A stretch of DNA of 57,161 bases, taken from positions 1 to 57,161 of the forward strand of contig DEAP01000008.1 in NCBI GenBank assembly GCA_002348225.1, written 5' to 3'. Source of the stretch: Dehalococcoidia bacterium UBA2979 (GTDB taxonomy: Bacteria; Chloroflexota; Dehalococcoidia; UBA2979). A program made the translations under genes and the position numbers. The notes below the pieces were generated by a model. That model did no database searches and was not told the DNA's origin. It saw nothing but the letters and a program-made list of their open reading frames with translations. Of this stretch, positions 43,032 through 52,427 are shown one piece after another (positions within the stretch are counted from its first letter, which is position 1; every line of letters starts with the position of its first letter).

Positions 43032-43835
43032 TTAAAAATTTCCCCATGTATTGAAATCTGTAAGAACGTCATTAGCGACTAAGCGGACGTACAAATCTGA
43101 CAATCCCACCCAAATCAAACTCGTCCAAGCCCACCTTCGATGCTGCTCGTTTGCGACCGTGAAGATCTCCCATAGTCGGTAACGGAGTCGCCGGAAAGGT
43201 GTCCTGGAAAATTGGTTGAGTCCACCAGCCACCCAGTGCCGCAAAGAATGGCAGCCGATCGTGTACATAGTAAGAAATACTGCATTCAATGTGAGGATTA
43301 CACTCCCTATTCCCATTCCAAATTCACCGTCATGCCAAAAGGATTTATATGCTCCGACAAACAGTATCGGGACAAAGACGATCGCAACGTACATAAACCA
43401 GCGGTGTATGTTTTGGATGATTAAGGGGAAGGTTGATTCACCCGAATAACTCCCAGCCGGTTCGCGTATTGCACATCCGGGCGGGCTTAGGAAATACGCA
43501 CGGTAATATGTCTTCCGATAGTAGTAACAAGTAGTCCGAAATCCTAGCGGTGCCCACAAAATGAACAATGCCGGTGATATCCAAACTGGCAACCAGTCAG
43601 GGTGTATTAGTGGCTCAAAAAAAGGTGAGAGATATGTGTGGCCCTCTGTGTAATAAGCCACCATCGGGTCATCCGCCGACCCTCCTCCTAATAACATGGC
43701 AGAAATCGTGGAATAAATGACAAATATTAACAACCCAGAACCGGTTACGAGTGGCTCTACCCACCAACGATCTTTCCTATGAGTGGACCCGTATCGTGCC
43801 TCTAGAGCCTGTGCATTCGGTACAGTCGATGCCAT
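43032..43835 (-). CDS. sdhC: Single large succinate dehydrogenase membrane anchor (Sdh1-like)
   Basis: A 267-residue anchor with five predicted transmembrane helices (about 30-48, 83-102, 139-165, 176-195 and 233-253). The segments TTCYYYRKTYYRAYFLSPPGCA, QNIHRW and GCHSLRHW carry C103, C121, H144, C195, H196 and H200. I recognise these as the pattern of the actinobacterial/mycobacterial Sdh1 anchor, for which a membrane-embedded Rieske-type [2Fe-2S] cluster has been reported in place of heme b. There is no separate SdhD, which fits. ATG at 43835; first gene of the operon, immediately followed by sdhA. Confidence 0.85.
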   Translation of the reverse strand: MASTVPNAQALEARYGSTHRKDRWWVEPLVTGSGLLIFVIYSTISAMLLGGGSADDPMVAYYTEGHTYLSPFFEPLIHPDWLPVWISPALFILWAPLGFRTTCYYYRKTYYRAYFLSPPGCAIREPAGSYSGESTFPLIIQNIHRWFMYVAIVFVPILFVGAYKSFWHDGEFGMGIGSVILTLNAVFLTMYTIGCHSLRHWVAGGLNQFSRTPFRRLRYRLWEIFTVANEQHRRWAWTSLIWVGLSDLYVRLVANDVLTDFNTWGNF

Positions 43836-43906
43836 TGTTTTCCCTCTTACACTAGATGATAGCTGGCTTCCACCTCACGGGCGAGTACATGAACTAGACC
43901 GTGCCT

Positions 43907-44443
43907 CTATTCTAAGAAATACAAGGTATAAGCAACGATCGTTTTAGCGTCGACTATCATACCGCTTCGAATTTGTTCTTTGATTTCTTCAACTGAGATA
44001 TGGATTGGTGGCTGAATCCGTTCTCCGAAGTCCTGTGGAAGAGGGGAGTGCGTCAGTTCCGTGGCAAGGAAAAAATCAATCCACTCGGTGCACCATCCCG
44101 GAGCCATCCAGGTTCCACCCAAATGTTCAAGTCGCCCAGCAGAATATCCGGTCTCTTCTCGGATCTCGCGGGCCGCCGTAGTTATCGCGCTTTCACCAGG
44201 TTCTCGAGTTCCTGCCGGTATCTCCGTCAACATCTGCCCTACTGAATGACGATATTGCCTCACCAAAATCCATCGCCCATCCGAATCTTGACAAATTATT
44301 GCAACTGCACCTTGGTGGTGCACCACTTCTCTAGTAACTTCGATCCCATCGTGGAAACTCACTTGATCTACCGATACTGAGAACTTGCCTCCCCGGAATT
44401 TTTCATGTGAGGACTTAGTTGTCGGCAGCTCATCTTTGGTCAT
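43907..44443 (-). CDS. NUDIX hydrolase (ADP-ribose pyrophosphatase-like)
   Basis: A 178-residue hydrolase of nucleoside-diphosphate derivatives. The NUDIX box is at about residues 82-104, GTREPGESAITTAAREIREETG, matching GX5EX7REUXEEXGU, including the metal-binding REIREETG. The upstream WILVRQYRHSVGQMLTEIPAG is characteristic of ADP-ribose pyrophosphatases, so ADP-ribose cleavage is likely. ATG at 44443 follows GGGAG. Transcribed after the GNAT gene (38 bases). Confidence 0.88.
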   Translation of the reverse strand: MTKDELPTTKSSHEKFRGGKFSVSVDQVSFHDGIEVTREVVHHQGAVAIICQDSDGRWILVRQYRHSVGQMLTEIPAGTREPGESAITTAAREIREETGYSAGRLEHLGGTWMAPGWCTEWIDFFLATELTHSPLPQDFGERIQPPIHISVEEIKEQIRSGMIVDAKTIVAYTLYFLE

Positions 44444-44481
44444 ATTAAGCTCCTCCCAGTTCGCTCATTACAGAAAGAAGA

Positions 44482-44973
44482 CTATTCGAGCTCCAATATC
44501 ATGGCGATCTCATCACAACTGGGAAACTTTGGACACCGATAACATTCGTTCCATACTTTCCTTGGAAGGCTTCTTACATCGGCTCGTTTCCAACCTAATT
44601 TTTCAAAAAATTCGGGTTGATAAGTAAGTGCAAATATTCTAGACAGACCTAACTGAATTGCCTCATCGACGCAGGCGTTTACTAGGGTTGCACCAATCCT
44701 TAGGCCTTGCATTCTTTCGTCAACGGCGACAGATTTGACCTCAGCGAGATCCGACCACACCAGATGGAGTGCCGCACAACCAACAATATCGTCTTCGTCC
44801 TCAACGACATAGAAGTCACGAAGATGCTCATATGTTTCACCAAGCGTTCTTGGCAACATTTGGCCTTGGGCCGCCCAATAGTTGACCAATTTAGCTATAC
44901 CTGAGCCGTCGTCCATACGAGCAGGCCTCACTGCTGTATTCACGGCGATAGGGCTGTCATCTTTTGAATTCAT
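44482..44973 (-). CDS. GNAT N-acetyltransferase, ArgA-like
   Basis: A 163-residue GNAT-fold enzyme. The acetyl-CoA pyrophosphate loop is in QGLRIGATLV near residues 90-100. The C-terminal YRCPKFPSCDE stretch with two Cys, plus WNEC, is typical of the short N-acetyltransferases that synthesise N-acetylglutamate for arginine production; this assignment is probable, not proven. It lies between nadK (10 bases before) and the NUDIX gene. ATG at 44973. Confidence 0.78.
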   Translation of the reverse strand: MNSKDDSPIAVNTAVRPARMDDGSGIAKLVNYWAAQGQMLPRTLGETYEHLRDFYVVEDEDDIVGCAALHLVWSDLAEVKSVAVDERMQGLRIGATLVNACVDEAIQLGLSRIFALTYQPEFFEKLGWKRADVRSLPRKVWNECYRCPKFPSCDEIAMILELE

Positions 44974-44982
44974 GTATAGAGT

Positions 44983-45915
44983 CTACTTTAATTTGTCCTG
45001 GTTCTGCTCATGACGCACGTAGTCAGGTCGTAACCAACCAAGTCTCTCCGCCACTTTGTTATAAAAATCGGGAGAACTTTCAGGTACTACAAATTCCACC
45101 GCTTTCTCAGAAATCTGAACGGTTACTGACGAGTCATTCGGCAAATGGGTCTGAAACATACCATCAAAACTCACTAGTGCACCCGAATCCATTCCACGTG
45201 CCACTGTTAAGACTACAGAATCGTGATCCGATAGAACAATACTATTTGAGCCTGTTAAATGTGGTGCAACTGGCGTCACTAGCATTGATCGCTCGAAAGG
45301 ATTAAGAATCGGTCCTCCGGCTGACAGTGAATACCCTGTTGACCCTGTTGCAGTAGCAACGATGACACCGTCAGCTCTGTACTCAGCAATAAGTGTGTCA
45401 TTGATCTCGGCCAAAATGGAGATAGTGCCTCCAATCGAGTCGCGGCCCAATACCACGTCATTGAGCGCATACTGAGTTTCAGGCTGATCGCTAAGAGTCG
45501 CAGAAATCAATGCCCTCTGGAACAACGAGGAGTTGCCCTCTACCACCTCAGTGATCGCACTGCGTATTTCCTGTTCGATCACATCAGTAAGGAATCCAAG
45601 ACGACCAAGGCGAATACCTAATATCGGAATATTCGACTCCAAAGCCAGCTGTGCAACCTTTAGGACCGTCCCATCACCTCCTACACAAATCAAAAGGTCG
45701 GTTCCTGCGATTTCTTCTTGAAAAGCTGCTCTTGATTGGAAATCGAGCTCCTGAGGCAAGGTCACTTGGCTGGCAGACAATCCAAGTGACTGGGTAATTG
45801 ATACAAGATTTTCGGAGGTACTAGCAGCATCCGGCATATTCACTGGATAACAAACCGCTACCGCATTCGGGGGCCTAAATAAAGTTCTTGATTTGTCATT
45901 TGGTTCCGCAGGCAC
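44983..45915 (-). CDS. nadK: NAD kinase
   Basis: A 310-residue cytosolic kinase making NADP from NAD. Diagnostic motifs are GGDGT at about residues 79-83, LGRLGFLTDV near 103, the NDVVLGRD segment near 151 and the glycine-rich ATATGSTGYSLSAGGPI near 187-203. Its position next to tlyA is conserved in many bacteria. ATG at 45915. It supplies NADP for the IDH and SDR enzymes also encoded here. Confidence 0.94.
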   Translation of the reverse strand: MPAEPNDKSRTLFRPPNAVAVCYPVNMPDAASTSENLVSITQSLGLSASQVTLPQELDFQSRAAFQEEIAGTDLLICVGGDGTVLKVAQLALESNIPILGIRLGRLGFLTDVIEQEIRSAITEVVEGNSSLFQRALISATLSDQPETQYALNDVVLGRDSIGGTISILAEINDTLIAEYRADGVIVATATGSTGYSLSAGGPILNPFERSMLVTPVAPHLTGSNSIVLSDHDSVVLTVARGMDSGALVSFDGMFQTHLPNDSSVTVQISEKAVEFVVPESSPDFYNKVAERLGWLRPDYVRHEQNQDKLK

Positions 45916-46046
45916 TTAAGCCCCCTACTCTATTCGTCGTCCCGAATAATTAGCGTCCTAGCACTCTAGCTATGCTCCGGGTTACTGGATTACTCATCTC
46001 GAGGCACTCGATTAATTCAGACTTAAGATCATACTGCGCATGTGAA

Positions 46047-46781
46047 CTATTTGGTTAACCATAGGAAGAATTCCCTGTTCCCGGCTGCTCCAGTTATGGG
46101 TGATCTGATCACACCCCTCACTCGGGCTCCAAGTTCTATAGCGCTCTTACCAACTTTAGAAACTGTCCTCGCATGTATTTCAGGATCGAATATCAAGCCG
46201 CCTTTCTTAACATCACTTCTCTCAGCTTCGAACTGAGGCTTCACCAGAACTAATAAATCCATATTTTTGCTTATCGAGTCAAAAACCGAAGGTAGGAGTT
46301 TTGTGACGGAAATAAATGATACGTCCATCACAACAAGATCAATCTCTGAGGGCAATTCAGGCAATTCGCGAGCGTTTGTACGTTCAAATAGCGTTAGCCG
46401 AGAATCTGTTCGTAGCTTCGTATCTATTTCACCATAGGCTACATCAATGCCGATCACCCGTTTGGCTCCAGACTGAAGTAAACAATCTGTGAATCCTCCC
46501 GTGGAAATACCTACATCGAGGCATACTCTATCCATCACAGAAATCTCAGTTCGCTCTAGAGCGTACGCTAGTTTCTTGCCACCACGCGAAACGAATTGAG
46601 GCTTCTTGATGAGGTCAATTGTGGCTTCACGGGAGACCCGTATACTTGGGTGAGTTACCACAGCCCCATTAACCTCCACCCCGCGCGCGAGTATCAAGGC
46701 TTGTGCCTTCTCTCGACTAGGCACGAGAGATAAGGCAACCAACAACTGGTCTATACGAGCGAGATTTTGTTGTTTCTTCAA
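46047..46781 (-). CDS. tlyA: TlyA-family 23S/16S rRNA methyltransferase
   Basis: A 244-residue SAM-dependent 2'-O-methyltransferase. An S4 RNA-binding domain covers about residues 6-65 (IDQLLVALSLVPSREKAQALILARGVEVNG), then the Rossmann core: VCLDVGISTGGFTDCLLQSGA near 91, DVAYGEIDTKLR, DLVVMDVSFIS near 150 and KPQFEAE near 190. Mycobacterial TlyA modifies both subunits; others act only on 16S. ATG at 46781, nine bases past the clpX stop. Gap 45916-46046 towards nadK holds no gene that I can see. Confidence 0.92.
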   Translation of the reverse strand: MKKQQNLARIDQLLVALSLVPSREKAQALILARGVEVNGAVVTHPSIRVSREATIDLIKKPQFVSRGGKKLAYALERTEISVMDRVCLDVGISTGGFTDCLLQSGAKRVIGIDVAYGEIDTKLRTDSRLTLFERTNARELPELPSEIDLVVMDVSFISVTKLLPSVFDSISKNMDLLVLVKPQFEAERSDVKKGGLIFDPEIHARTVSKVGKSAIELGARVRGVIRSPITGAAGNREFFLWLTK

Positions 46782-46790
46782 TTGAGAACA

Positions 46791-48110
46791 CTACGCAGAT
46801 TTTGACTCGTCAGAAGATATTTCGGCGTCAGATGCTGTCAACAGTAATGGACGTTGGCCGCTCGTTATGGTCTCGGCCGTCACTATACACTTGCGAATAT
46901 CGCTCCTTGCCGGTATCTCAAACATTGTGTCCAGTAACACTTGCTCGAGCACCGTTCGCAATCCTCTGGCTCCAGTTTGTTGAGCGAGCGCTTTATCAGC
47001 AATTGCTTCAAGTCCATCACCCGTAACCTGCAATTCAACACCATCAATTTCAAACATATGTTGAAATTGTTTTAAAACGGCGTTCTTCGGTTCAGTGAGT
47101 ATATTTGTCATCATTTCGATAGTCAGTGGGTCTAACGTAGAAATAACTGGAAGGCGTCCAACAAACTCCGGAATTAAACCATACTGCAGAAGATCATCAT
47201 GTGTAACGTTCTGCAGAATTTCTGCACGTTTCTTCTCTATTTCGATGTGGGAATCCCGAGACACGTCGAATCCAATGGGGCGGTTACCTAGACCTTCGCG
47301 CCGACCAATCACATCTTCAAGGCCTTCGAAGGCTCCTCCACAAATGAATAGTACATTTGATGTATCAAACTGCAAAAACTCCTGATGTGGGTGTTTTCGG
47401 CCACCTTGTGGCGGAACTGATGCCACAACACCTTCTATGATCTTCAAAAGGGCCTGCTGAACCCCCTCTCCTGAAACATCACGGGTTATGGATGGATTGT
47501 CCGTTTTCCTGCTTACTTTATCGATTTCATCTATATAAATGATCCCTTTTTCAGCGCGGGCCATATCGAAGTCGGCTGCTTCGAGAAGTCGGAGCAGAAT
47601 ATTCTCAACATCCTCCCCCACATAGCCGGCCTCAGTAAGCGCGGTAGCATCCGCAATAGAAAATGGTACTTCTAAGATCCGTGCCAGTGTTCTGGCAAAC
47701 TCTGTTTTACCGGTACCCGTGCCTCCAATCAGCAGAATATTCGACTTGTCGAGTTCAATCTCAGTGCGCCACTTTACATCTATCCGCTTGTAATGGTTGT
47801 AAACCGCAACGGCTAACATCCTCTTCGTGCGGTCCTGGCCCACAATAAAGTCGTCTAGAACAGAAACAATATCCTGAGGAATCCAACTAAATTCCGCCTC
47901 TTGTTCCTCCTGCACAGGTTCGTTCGTGGAATTAGGTGACTCCTCTTCGTTAATAATGTCCTGGCATAGTTTCACGCATTCATTGCATATATACACCGAA
48001 CCGGGGCCGGCTATCAGTCGATTGACCTGATCCTGGTTCTTCCCACAGAATGAACAATGGTACTGGGTTCTACCAGGTTTCCCACCGGAATTAGTAGTCA
48101 TACCGCTCAC
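46791..48110 (-). CDS. clpX: ATP-dependent Clp protease ATP-binding subunit ClpX
   Basis: A 439-residue AAA+ unfoldase that feeds substrates to ClpP. The zinc finger has Cys19, Cys22, Cys42 and Cys45 (CSFCGK ... ICNECV). Walker A GGTGTGKT is at about 129-136 and Walker B IIYIDEIDK near 195; the ClpP-docking region and pore GYVGEDVE loop are present. Start is ATG at 48110. clpP is 87 bases upstream, separated by a candidate terminator. Confidence 0.96.
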   Translation of the reverse strand: MSGMTTNSGGKPGRTQYHCSFCGKNQDQVNRLIAGPGSVYICNECVKLCQDIINEEESPNSTNEPVQEEQEAEFSWIPQDIVSVLDDFIVGQDRTKRMLAVAVYNHYKRIDVKWRTEIELDKSNILLIGGTGTGKTEFARTLARILEVPFSIADATALTEAGYVGEDVENILLRLLEAADFDMARAEKGIIYIDEIDKVSRKTDNPSITRDVSGEGVQQALLKIIEGVVASVPPQGGRKHPHQEFLQFDTSNVLFICGGAFEGLEDVIGRREGLGNRPIGFDVSRDSHIEIEKKRAEILQNVTHDDLLQYGLIPEFVGRLPVISTLDPLTIEMMTNILTEPKNAVLKQFQHMFEIDGVELQVTGDGLEAIADKALAQQTGARGLRTVLEQVLLDTMFEIPARSDIRKCIVTAETITSGQRPLLLTASDAEISSDESKSA

Positions 48111-48140
48111 CGTTCCTAGTGCCTGAGAACACCGGACTGC

Positions 48141-48175
48141 AAAAAAGGTAACGCATAAGACTCGAAGTAGTTACC
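48141..48175 (-). terminator. Candidate rho-independent terminator between clpP and clpX
   Basis: On the minus strand GGTAAC pairs with GTTACC across a 17-base loop and is directly followed by six T at 48146-48141. The stem is short, so termination may be partial; an inner CGAGT/ACTCG alternative pairing overlaps it. It would lower clpX transcription from clpP read-through. Confidence 0.45.
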
Positions 48176-48197
48176 GAGTGATCTAAGTTAGATCCAA

Positions 48198-48848
48198 TTA
48201 GTCGTCAGATTTTTGGAGCAATTCATCAACTAGACCATACTCTTTCGCCTCATCAGCCGAAAGATAGATATCTCTGTCAGTATCTTGCTTAATCCTATCC
48301 ATTGACTGGCCTGTAGCATCGGCAAGTATCTGACGGATCTTTTCGTTGTTACGGATTAGTTCTTTTGCCTGGATTTCCACATCAGAAGCCTGTCCAGAAC
48401 CACCGCCTAGGGCCTGATGCATATGTATTGTTGAGTTTGGCAGAGCAAATCGCTTACCTTTCTCACCGGCTGAAAGGAGGACAGTCCCCATAGAAGCCGT
48501 TACTCCGACGGCAATCGTACTAACATCCGCTCTGATCAAGTTCATCGTATCGTAGATGGCGAGACCAGCGTAGATCATGCCACCTGGAGAATTAATATAA
48601 ATAGAGATATCGCGGTCCGGTTCTTCTCTTTCTAGAAACAACAGCTGTGCCACTATCGTATTTGCAACCTGGTCGTCAATGGCGGTACCTAAGAAAATTA
48701 TTCTTTCTTTGAGTAAAAGAGAATAGATATCGTACGCTCTCTCTCCTCTGGCTGTCTGTTCAACTACCATCGGCACGATGTTTTTTGCAGTCAAAAAACC
48801 CTCCGAAAAGTCTGACTCACGAGGCGCTTGGTAACTCATATATATCAC
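48198..48848 (-). CDS. clpP: ATP-dependent Clp protease proteolytic subunit ClpP
   Basis: A 216-residue serine peptidase that forms the tetradecamer degraded-protein chamber. Catalytic Ser119 is in VTASMGTV, His144 in IHMHQALGG and Asp193 in DTDRDIYLSADEA, all intact. Lengths and the INSPGG motif (residues 85-90) are standard. ATG at 48848, with an alternative ATG three codons inside. It follows tig by 89 bases in the conserved tig-clpP-clpX order. Confidence 0.96.
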   Translation of the reverse strand: MIYMSYQAPRESDFSEGFLTAKNIVPMVVEQTARGERAYDIYSLLLKERIIFLGTAIDDQVANTIVAQLLFLEREEPDRDISIYINSPGGMIYAGLAIYDTMNLIRADVSTIAVGVTASMGTVLLSAGEKGKRFALPNSTIHMHQALGGGSGQASDVEIQAKELIRNNEKIRQILADATGQSMDRIKQDTDRDIYLSADEAKEYGLVDELLQKSDD

Positions 48849-48937
48849 TCCAACTCGTTTTAATAAATTCTATCATTTGCAAACCTTGAGAGCTAAGTTC
48901 ATCAATGGCCACTCAACTCTGGCTGCACCAGAGGTCT

Positions 48938-50389
48938 CTATTCAACCTCAGTCTCATCTGCTGTTTCGTCCGCAGAATCGGCCTTCTTTCGTCGCGACCC
49001 CCTGCGGGATTTAGAGACTGGCTCACTTGATTCTTCATCATCTGGACCATCATCTATTTCTTGAGTACAGATGTCCTCAAGCTTCCGGAGTGACGCATCG
49101 ATCACCTGCTGACTAGCGAGTGTCCGTCGGTAATCAGGTGTGTCAATCAATTGTCTGGCTTGTACTTCCAAGGCCTCTTGTCCCTGTGTTATTGATTCAA
49201 TGGCGGCATCCACCTGTTCGTCTATTGCTTCCGCGTCAACTTCAATCGACTCAGCAGTCGACAGTTCACTTAGAACAAGTTCTCTCCTAAGGCTCAGAAC
49301 AGCATTGTCACGCAGTGAATCCCTCACCTCTGACTCTGATTGACCAATAGATTCCAGCCACTGCTGCTTACCCTCTTCAGTATGAGAGGCATGGTTTGAT
49401 TCGCGGTCGATCATCTGGTCTATGGCACGCTCAACCATCACATTCGGATATTCGAGGGTAGACGACGCAAGGAGCAAATCCAATATTTCTTCTCTATAGT
49501 CAGCCTGCACCCGCGCGTCAATATTCTCTTGTAACTGTTTCTCTAGGCTTTGCTGTAGCTCTGACACCGTATTGATACCCTCTTCATCGAGAGAAACCAC
49601 AAAATCATCATCCAAATCAGGAAGTATCTCATTTTTTACTTCTTTAATATCAATGGAAATTTTTGCTAGTCGCCCTCGTATCGTATCTGGTAGTTCCGGT
49701 GCTTCCAGTTCATACTCTACCGTCTGAGTAGTCTCACTCGCCTCAAGTCCAATTAGCCTTTCCGCTAGTCCTGGCATCAGAGCGATTTCATTCTCTCTCA
49801 CCGGAAATTCGGAATCTTCCTCACTTTGATCGATAGCCTCGTCATTGGTTCCTGACTCATTAACCCTTTCCGGTATTTCAATACGAACATCAGCTCGTAT
49901 GAAATCATTCCACTCCACTGCACGCTCCACTGGCTCTAATACAGCAAAACGCCTTTGGACATTGAGGATTGCTTCATCGACTTGTTCTGCAGTCACCGAT
50001 ACTTCATTTTTGGGTGCACGTAAAGATTGGTAACTGCCAAGATCCACCGTGGGGCTGACAGGCATTTTCGCCACAATCACCAAGGGTTCTCTAGACTTTA
50101 AGTCTACGTCCTCAGCTGGACCAACAATATCGATGCCTTCTTCGGTGACAGCTTCCTCCATCACCACGGGAAGCAGGTCGTCAATAGCGGTAGCAAATAC
50201 CTGCTCTTCACCCACGAATGCTTCTACTGCCTTGCGGGGCGCCTTGCCAGGTCGGAACCCTTTTATCTTGACTTGCTGTGAGATCTTTTTCACAGCCCGC
50301 TCGACTGATTTCTCTACACGCTCTGGCTCAACTTCAATTTCGAGTGACACTAAAGAGTCTGGAAGACGTTCAGTGGTTATGGTTACCAT
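48938..50389 (-). CDS. tig: Trigger factor
   Basis: A 483-residue ribosome-bound chaperone. The N-terminal ribosome-docking signature GFRPGKAPRKAVEAFVG is near residues 44-60. The middle FKBP-like domain contains an acidic insertion (NESGTNDEAIDQSEEDSE) in place of part of the usual isomerase loop, so prolyl isomerase activity could be reduced. The C-terminal helical arm follows, and the last 35 residues are a charged tail with KSRRGSRRKK. The ATG at 50389 is preferred to an upstream in-frame TTG at 50401. Confidence 0.93.
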   Translation of the reverse strand: MVTITTERLPDSLVSLEIEVEPERVEKSVERAVKKISQQVKIKGFRPGKAPRKAVEAFVGEEQVFATAIDDLLPVVMEEAVTEEGIDIVGPAEDVDLKSREPLVIVAKMPVSPTVDLGSYQSLRAPKNEVSVTAEQVDEAILNVQRRFAVLEPVERAVEWNDFIRADVRIEIPERVNESGTNDEAIDQSEEDSEFPVRENEIALMPGLAERLIGLEASETTQTVEYELEAPELPDTIRGRLAKISIDIKEVKNEILPDLDDDFVVSLDEEGINTVSELQQSLEKQLQENIDARVQADYREEILDLLLASSTLEYPNVMVERAIDQMIDRESNHASHTEEGKQQWLESIGQSESEVRDSLRDNAVLSLRRELVLSELSTAESIEVDAEAIDEQVDAAIESITQGQEALEVQARQLIDTPDYRRTLASQQVIDASLRKLEDICTQEIDDGPDDEESSEPVSKSRRGSRRKKADSADETADETEVE

Positions 50390-50473
50390 AATTCTATCCA
50401 ATTTCTACTTTCAAAATAAATCCGCCTACAAGGAGACGGAAATTTATCCTACCACAGGCGACTTCAACGGAAT

Positions 50474-51430
50474 TCAGTCCCCTCGAAATGCATCGTTAAT
50501 CGCATCACCTAACAGTACAAAGCAAAACAACAACAGGGTTACTACTGTCCCCGGTACCAGCAGTAAGTGCGGATAGGCACGAACAGTTCGAGCACCACTA
50601 CCCTCATAAAGTAGAGCTCCGAAAGAAGGCATCGGGGGTTGAACTCCGACTCCTACCCATGTCAGAACGAGTTCGCTTCCTGCTATTCCAGCTAGTGTCG
50701 AAGAAATTCCCAGTATCACCAAGAAAGCGACATTTGGGAAAATATGTTGACGCAAAATTCGAACGGGTGAAGCACCGAGCGCCTGGGCAGCAGTCACATA
50801 GTCAAGCTCCCGTATTGATAGAACTTGAGCTCTAATTAGCCTCATTGAACCTACCCAGAAAAACAGCGAAAGAGTCCCAAATACCAAGAAGTACGAATAG
50901 GCCCCTGTAGAAATAAAGCCATCTATACCAGACCAATCTTCAAATCTCCTGACGACACCCCTAAGTCTGTCATCAAGCGTCGAGTTAATCAAAATCATCA
51001 TTAAAAGAGCTGGGAGACTTGATAAAATCTCACCTATCCTAGAAATAATCGTATCGAGCCAACGCCCAAAATAACCGGCAACAATCCCTAAAAACGGACC
51101 TAGAAAGAGACCTCCCGTTAGGACAGTAACCACGGTGATAATCACTGTTGTTCGAATCGAATACATCGTACGAGTGAGTAAGTCGCGACCTAACCTGTCG
51201 GTGCCAAGTAAATAATCTTCGAAGCCAGGTCCACGAAGTGCATTGTTTAGTTCTGTCTCTCGATAGTCGAACGGTGCGAGTACTGGCGCAAGAATACCTA
51301 CGCAGAACAAAATTATGATGATCGCAGCAGATATCATTCCTAATTTTTTAGCTGCTAATCTCCTGAGGAATATCCCCGTCATGCTTGTTGAAGGCCGCTC
51401 GTTAGCCAAGGTCTTTTGAACTGCTGTCAC
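50474..51430 (-). CDS. oppC: Peptide ABC transporter permease (OppC/DppC type)
   Basis: A 318-residue inner-membrane permease with six helices. Before the first long loop is FDYRETELNNALRGPG, typical of DppC/OppC, and the EAA-like cytoplasmic loop contains AQALGASPVRILRQHIFPN near residues 205-223. It pairs with the next permease. The GTG start at 51430 overlaps the TAG of oppB by one base (TAGTG), so translation is coupled. The operon ends here without ATPase genes. Confidence 0.9.
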   Translation of the reverse strand: MTAVQKTLANERPSTSMTGIFLRRLAAKKLGMISAAIIIILFCVGILAPVLAPFDYRETELNNALRGPGFEDYLLGTDRLGRDLLTRTMYSIRTTVIITVVTVLTGGLFLGPFLGIVAGYFGRWLDTIISRIGEILSSLPALLMMILINSTLDDRLRGVVRRFEDWSGIDGFISTGAYSYFLVFGTLSLFFWVGSMRLIRAQVLSIRELDYVTAAQALGASPVRILRQHIFPNVAFLVILGISSTLAGIAGSELVLTWVGVGVQPPMPSFGALLYEGSGARTVRAYPHLLLVPGTVVTLLLFCFVLLGDAINDAFRGD

Positions 51431-52407
51431 TATGAATTACCCGTCTTAATACGTGGATCCACAAGTGAGTAGGCCAAATCTGCTATCAAATTCATAATGA
51501 TGAACGCGCTAGCATAGATAACGGTTAAGGCTTGGATTGCGTTGTAATCTCGACTTCCAATCGCCTGAAACAAAAATGAGCCTATTCCAGGTATCCCTAA
51601 TAAAGTTTCGGCGATGATCGATCCCTCTATTATGCCTGCTAACGAAAACGCAACGATTGTCACCAAGGGTAGAAGTGCATTTCTCAGAACGTGGCGTCTT
51701 TGTATCGTGAATTCGTCTAATCCCTTGGCACGGGCAGTTCTGACATAGTCAGTCCGGTTGATTTCAAGCACACCGGCCCTAACCAATCGAGCTACACCCA
51801 CAAAACCACCTATGGTGTAGGCCGCGAGAGGTATGTAGATATGAGGATCTGGAATGGGTACTGCAAGAATGCCACCAACCCATATGATATCTATCCAACC
51901 ACCCCAACCTCCCACAGGTAAAATCGATAAATTCACGGCAAAAATCCATTGCAGAACAGCGATAACCAGTATCCCCGGGAGAGCCGCACCGAAGAGTAAC
52001 GACAATGTGAGTAATGGATCTAGCCAGCTGCCTCTTAATCGTGCCCCTACCAGTCCAGCAAAAATGCCAACTGGAAAGATGACTGCCAGTGCTGCCAAGC
52101 CTAGTTGTCCTGTAACCCAAAGACGTGGAGCAATCACCTCCCAAGTGCTGAAACCCCTTCGAATATAGCTCTCCCCAAAATCTCCGCGTGCTGCGTCACC
52201 TAGCCATCGTACATATTGAACATATATCGGATCGTTTAGACCTTCCGACTCGCGGATCCTCTCAAGTACTTCAGGGTCTCTTATTTGTCCTGCGATGACA
52301 GAAATCGGATCACCAGGCCCCCATCTAGTCAAATAAAAACTAGCGAACGTAATAATTAATAGTAAAAAGGGTACGATCAGGATTCGACGCAGGGTATATT
52401 GCAGCAT
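51430..52407 (-). CDS. oppB: Peptide ABC transporter permease (OppB/DppB type)
   Basis: A 325-residue permease, six helices. The N-terminus (LQYTLRRILIVPFLLLIITF) and FYLTRWGPGDP match OppB/DppB. The EAA loop ARAKGLDEFTIQRRHVLRNALLPL is near residues 225-248. It would form the membrane channel with OppC. ATG at 52407, 20 bases downstream of the binding-protein gene. Confidence 0.9.
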   Translation of the reverse strand: MLQYTLRRILIVPFLLLIITFASFYLTRWGPGDPISVIAGQIRDPEVLERIRESEGLNDPIYVQYVRWLGDAARGDFGESYIRRGFSTWEVIAPRLWVTGQLGLAALAVIFPVGIFAGLVGARLRGSWLDPLLTLSLLFGAALPGILVIAVLQWIFAVNLSILPVGGWGGWIDIIWVGGILAVPIPDPHIYIPLAAYTIGGFVGVARLVRAGVLEINRTDYVRTARAKGLDEFTIQRRHVLRNALLPLVTIVAFSLAGIIEGSIIAETLLGIPGIGSFLFQAIGSRDYNAIQALTVIYASAFIIMNLIADLAYSLVDPRIKTGNS

Positions 52408-52427
52408 CTAGGAACCCAATAAACTTT

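Noticed and set aside
48181..48197. Short palindrome GATCTAAGTTAGATC near the clpP stop
   Set aside because: Too short to be assigned a function; likely chance or part of the clpP 3' end.
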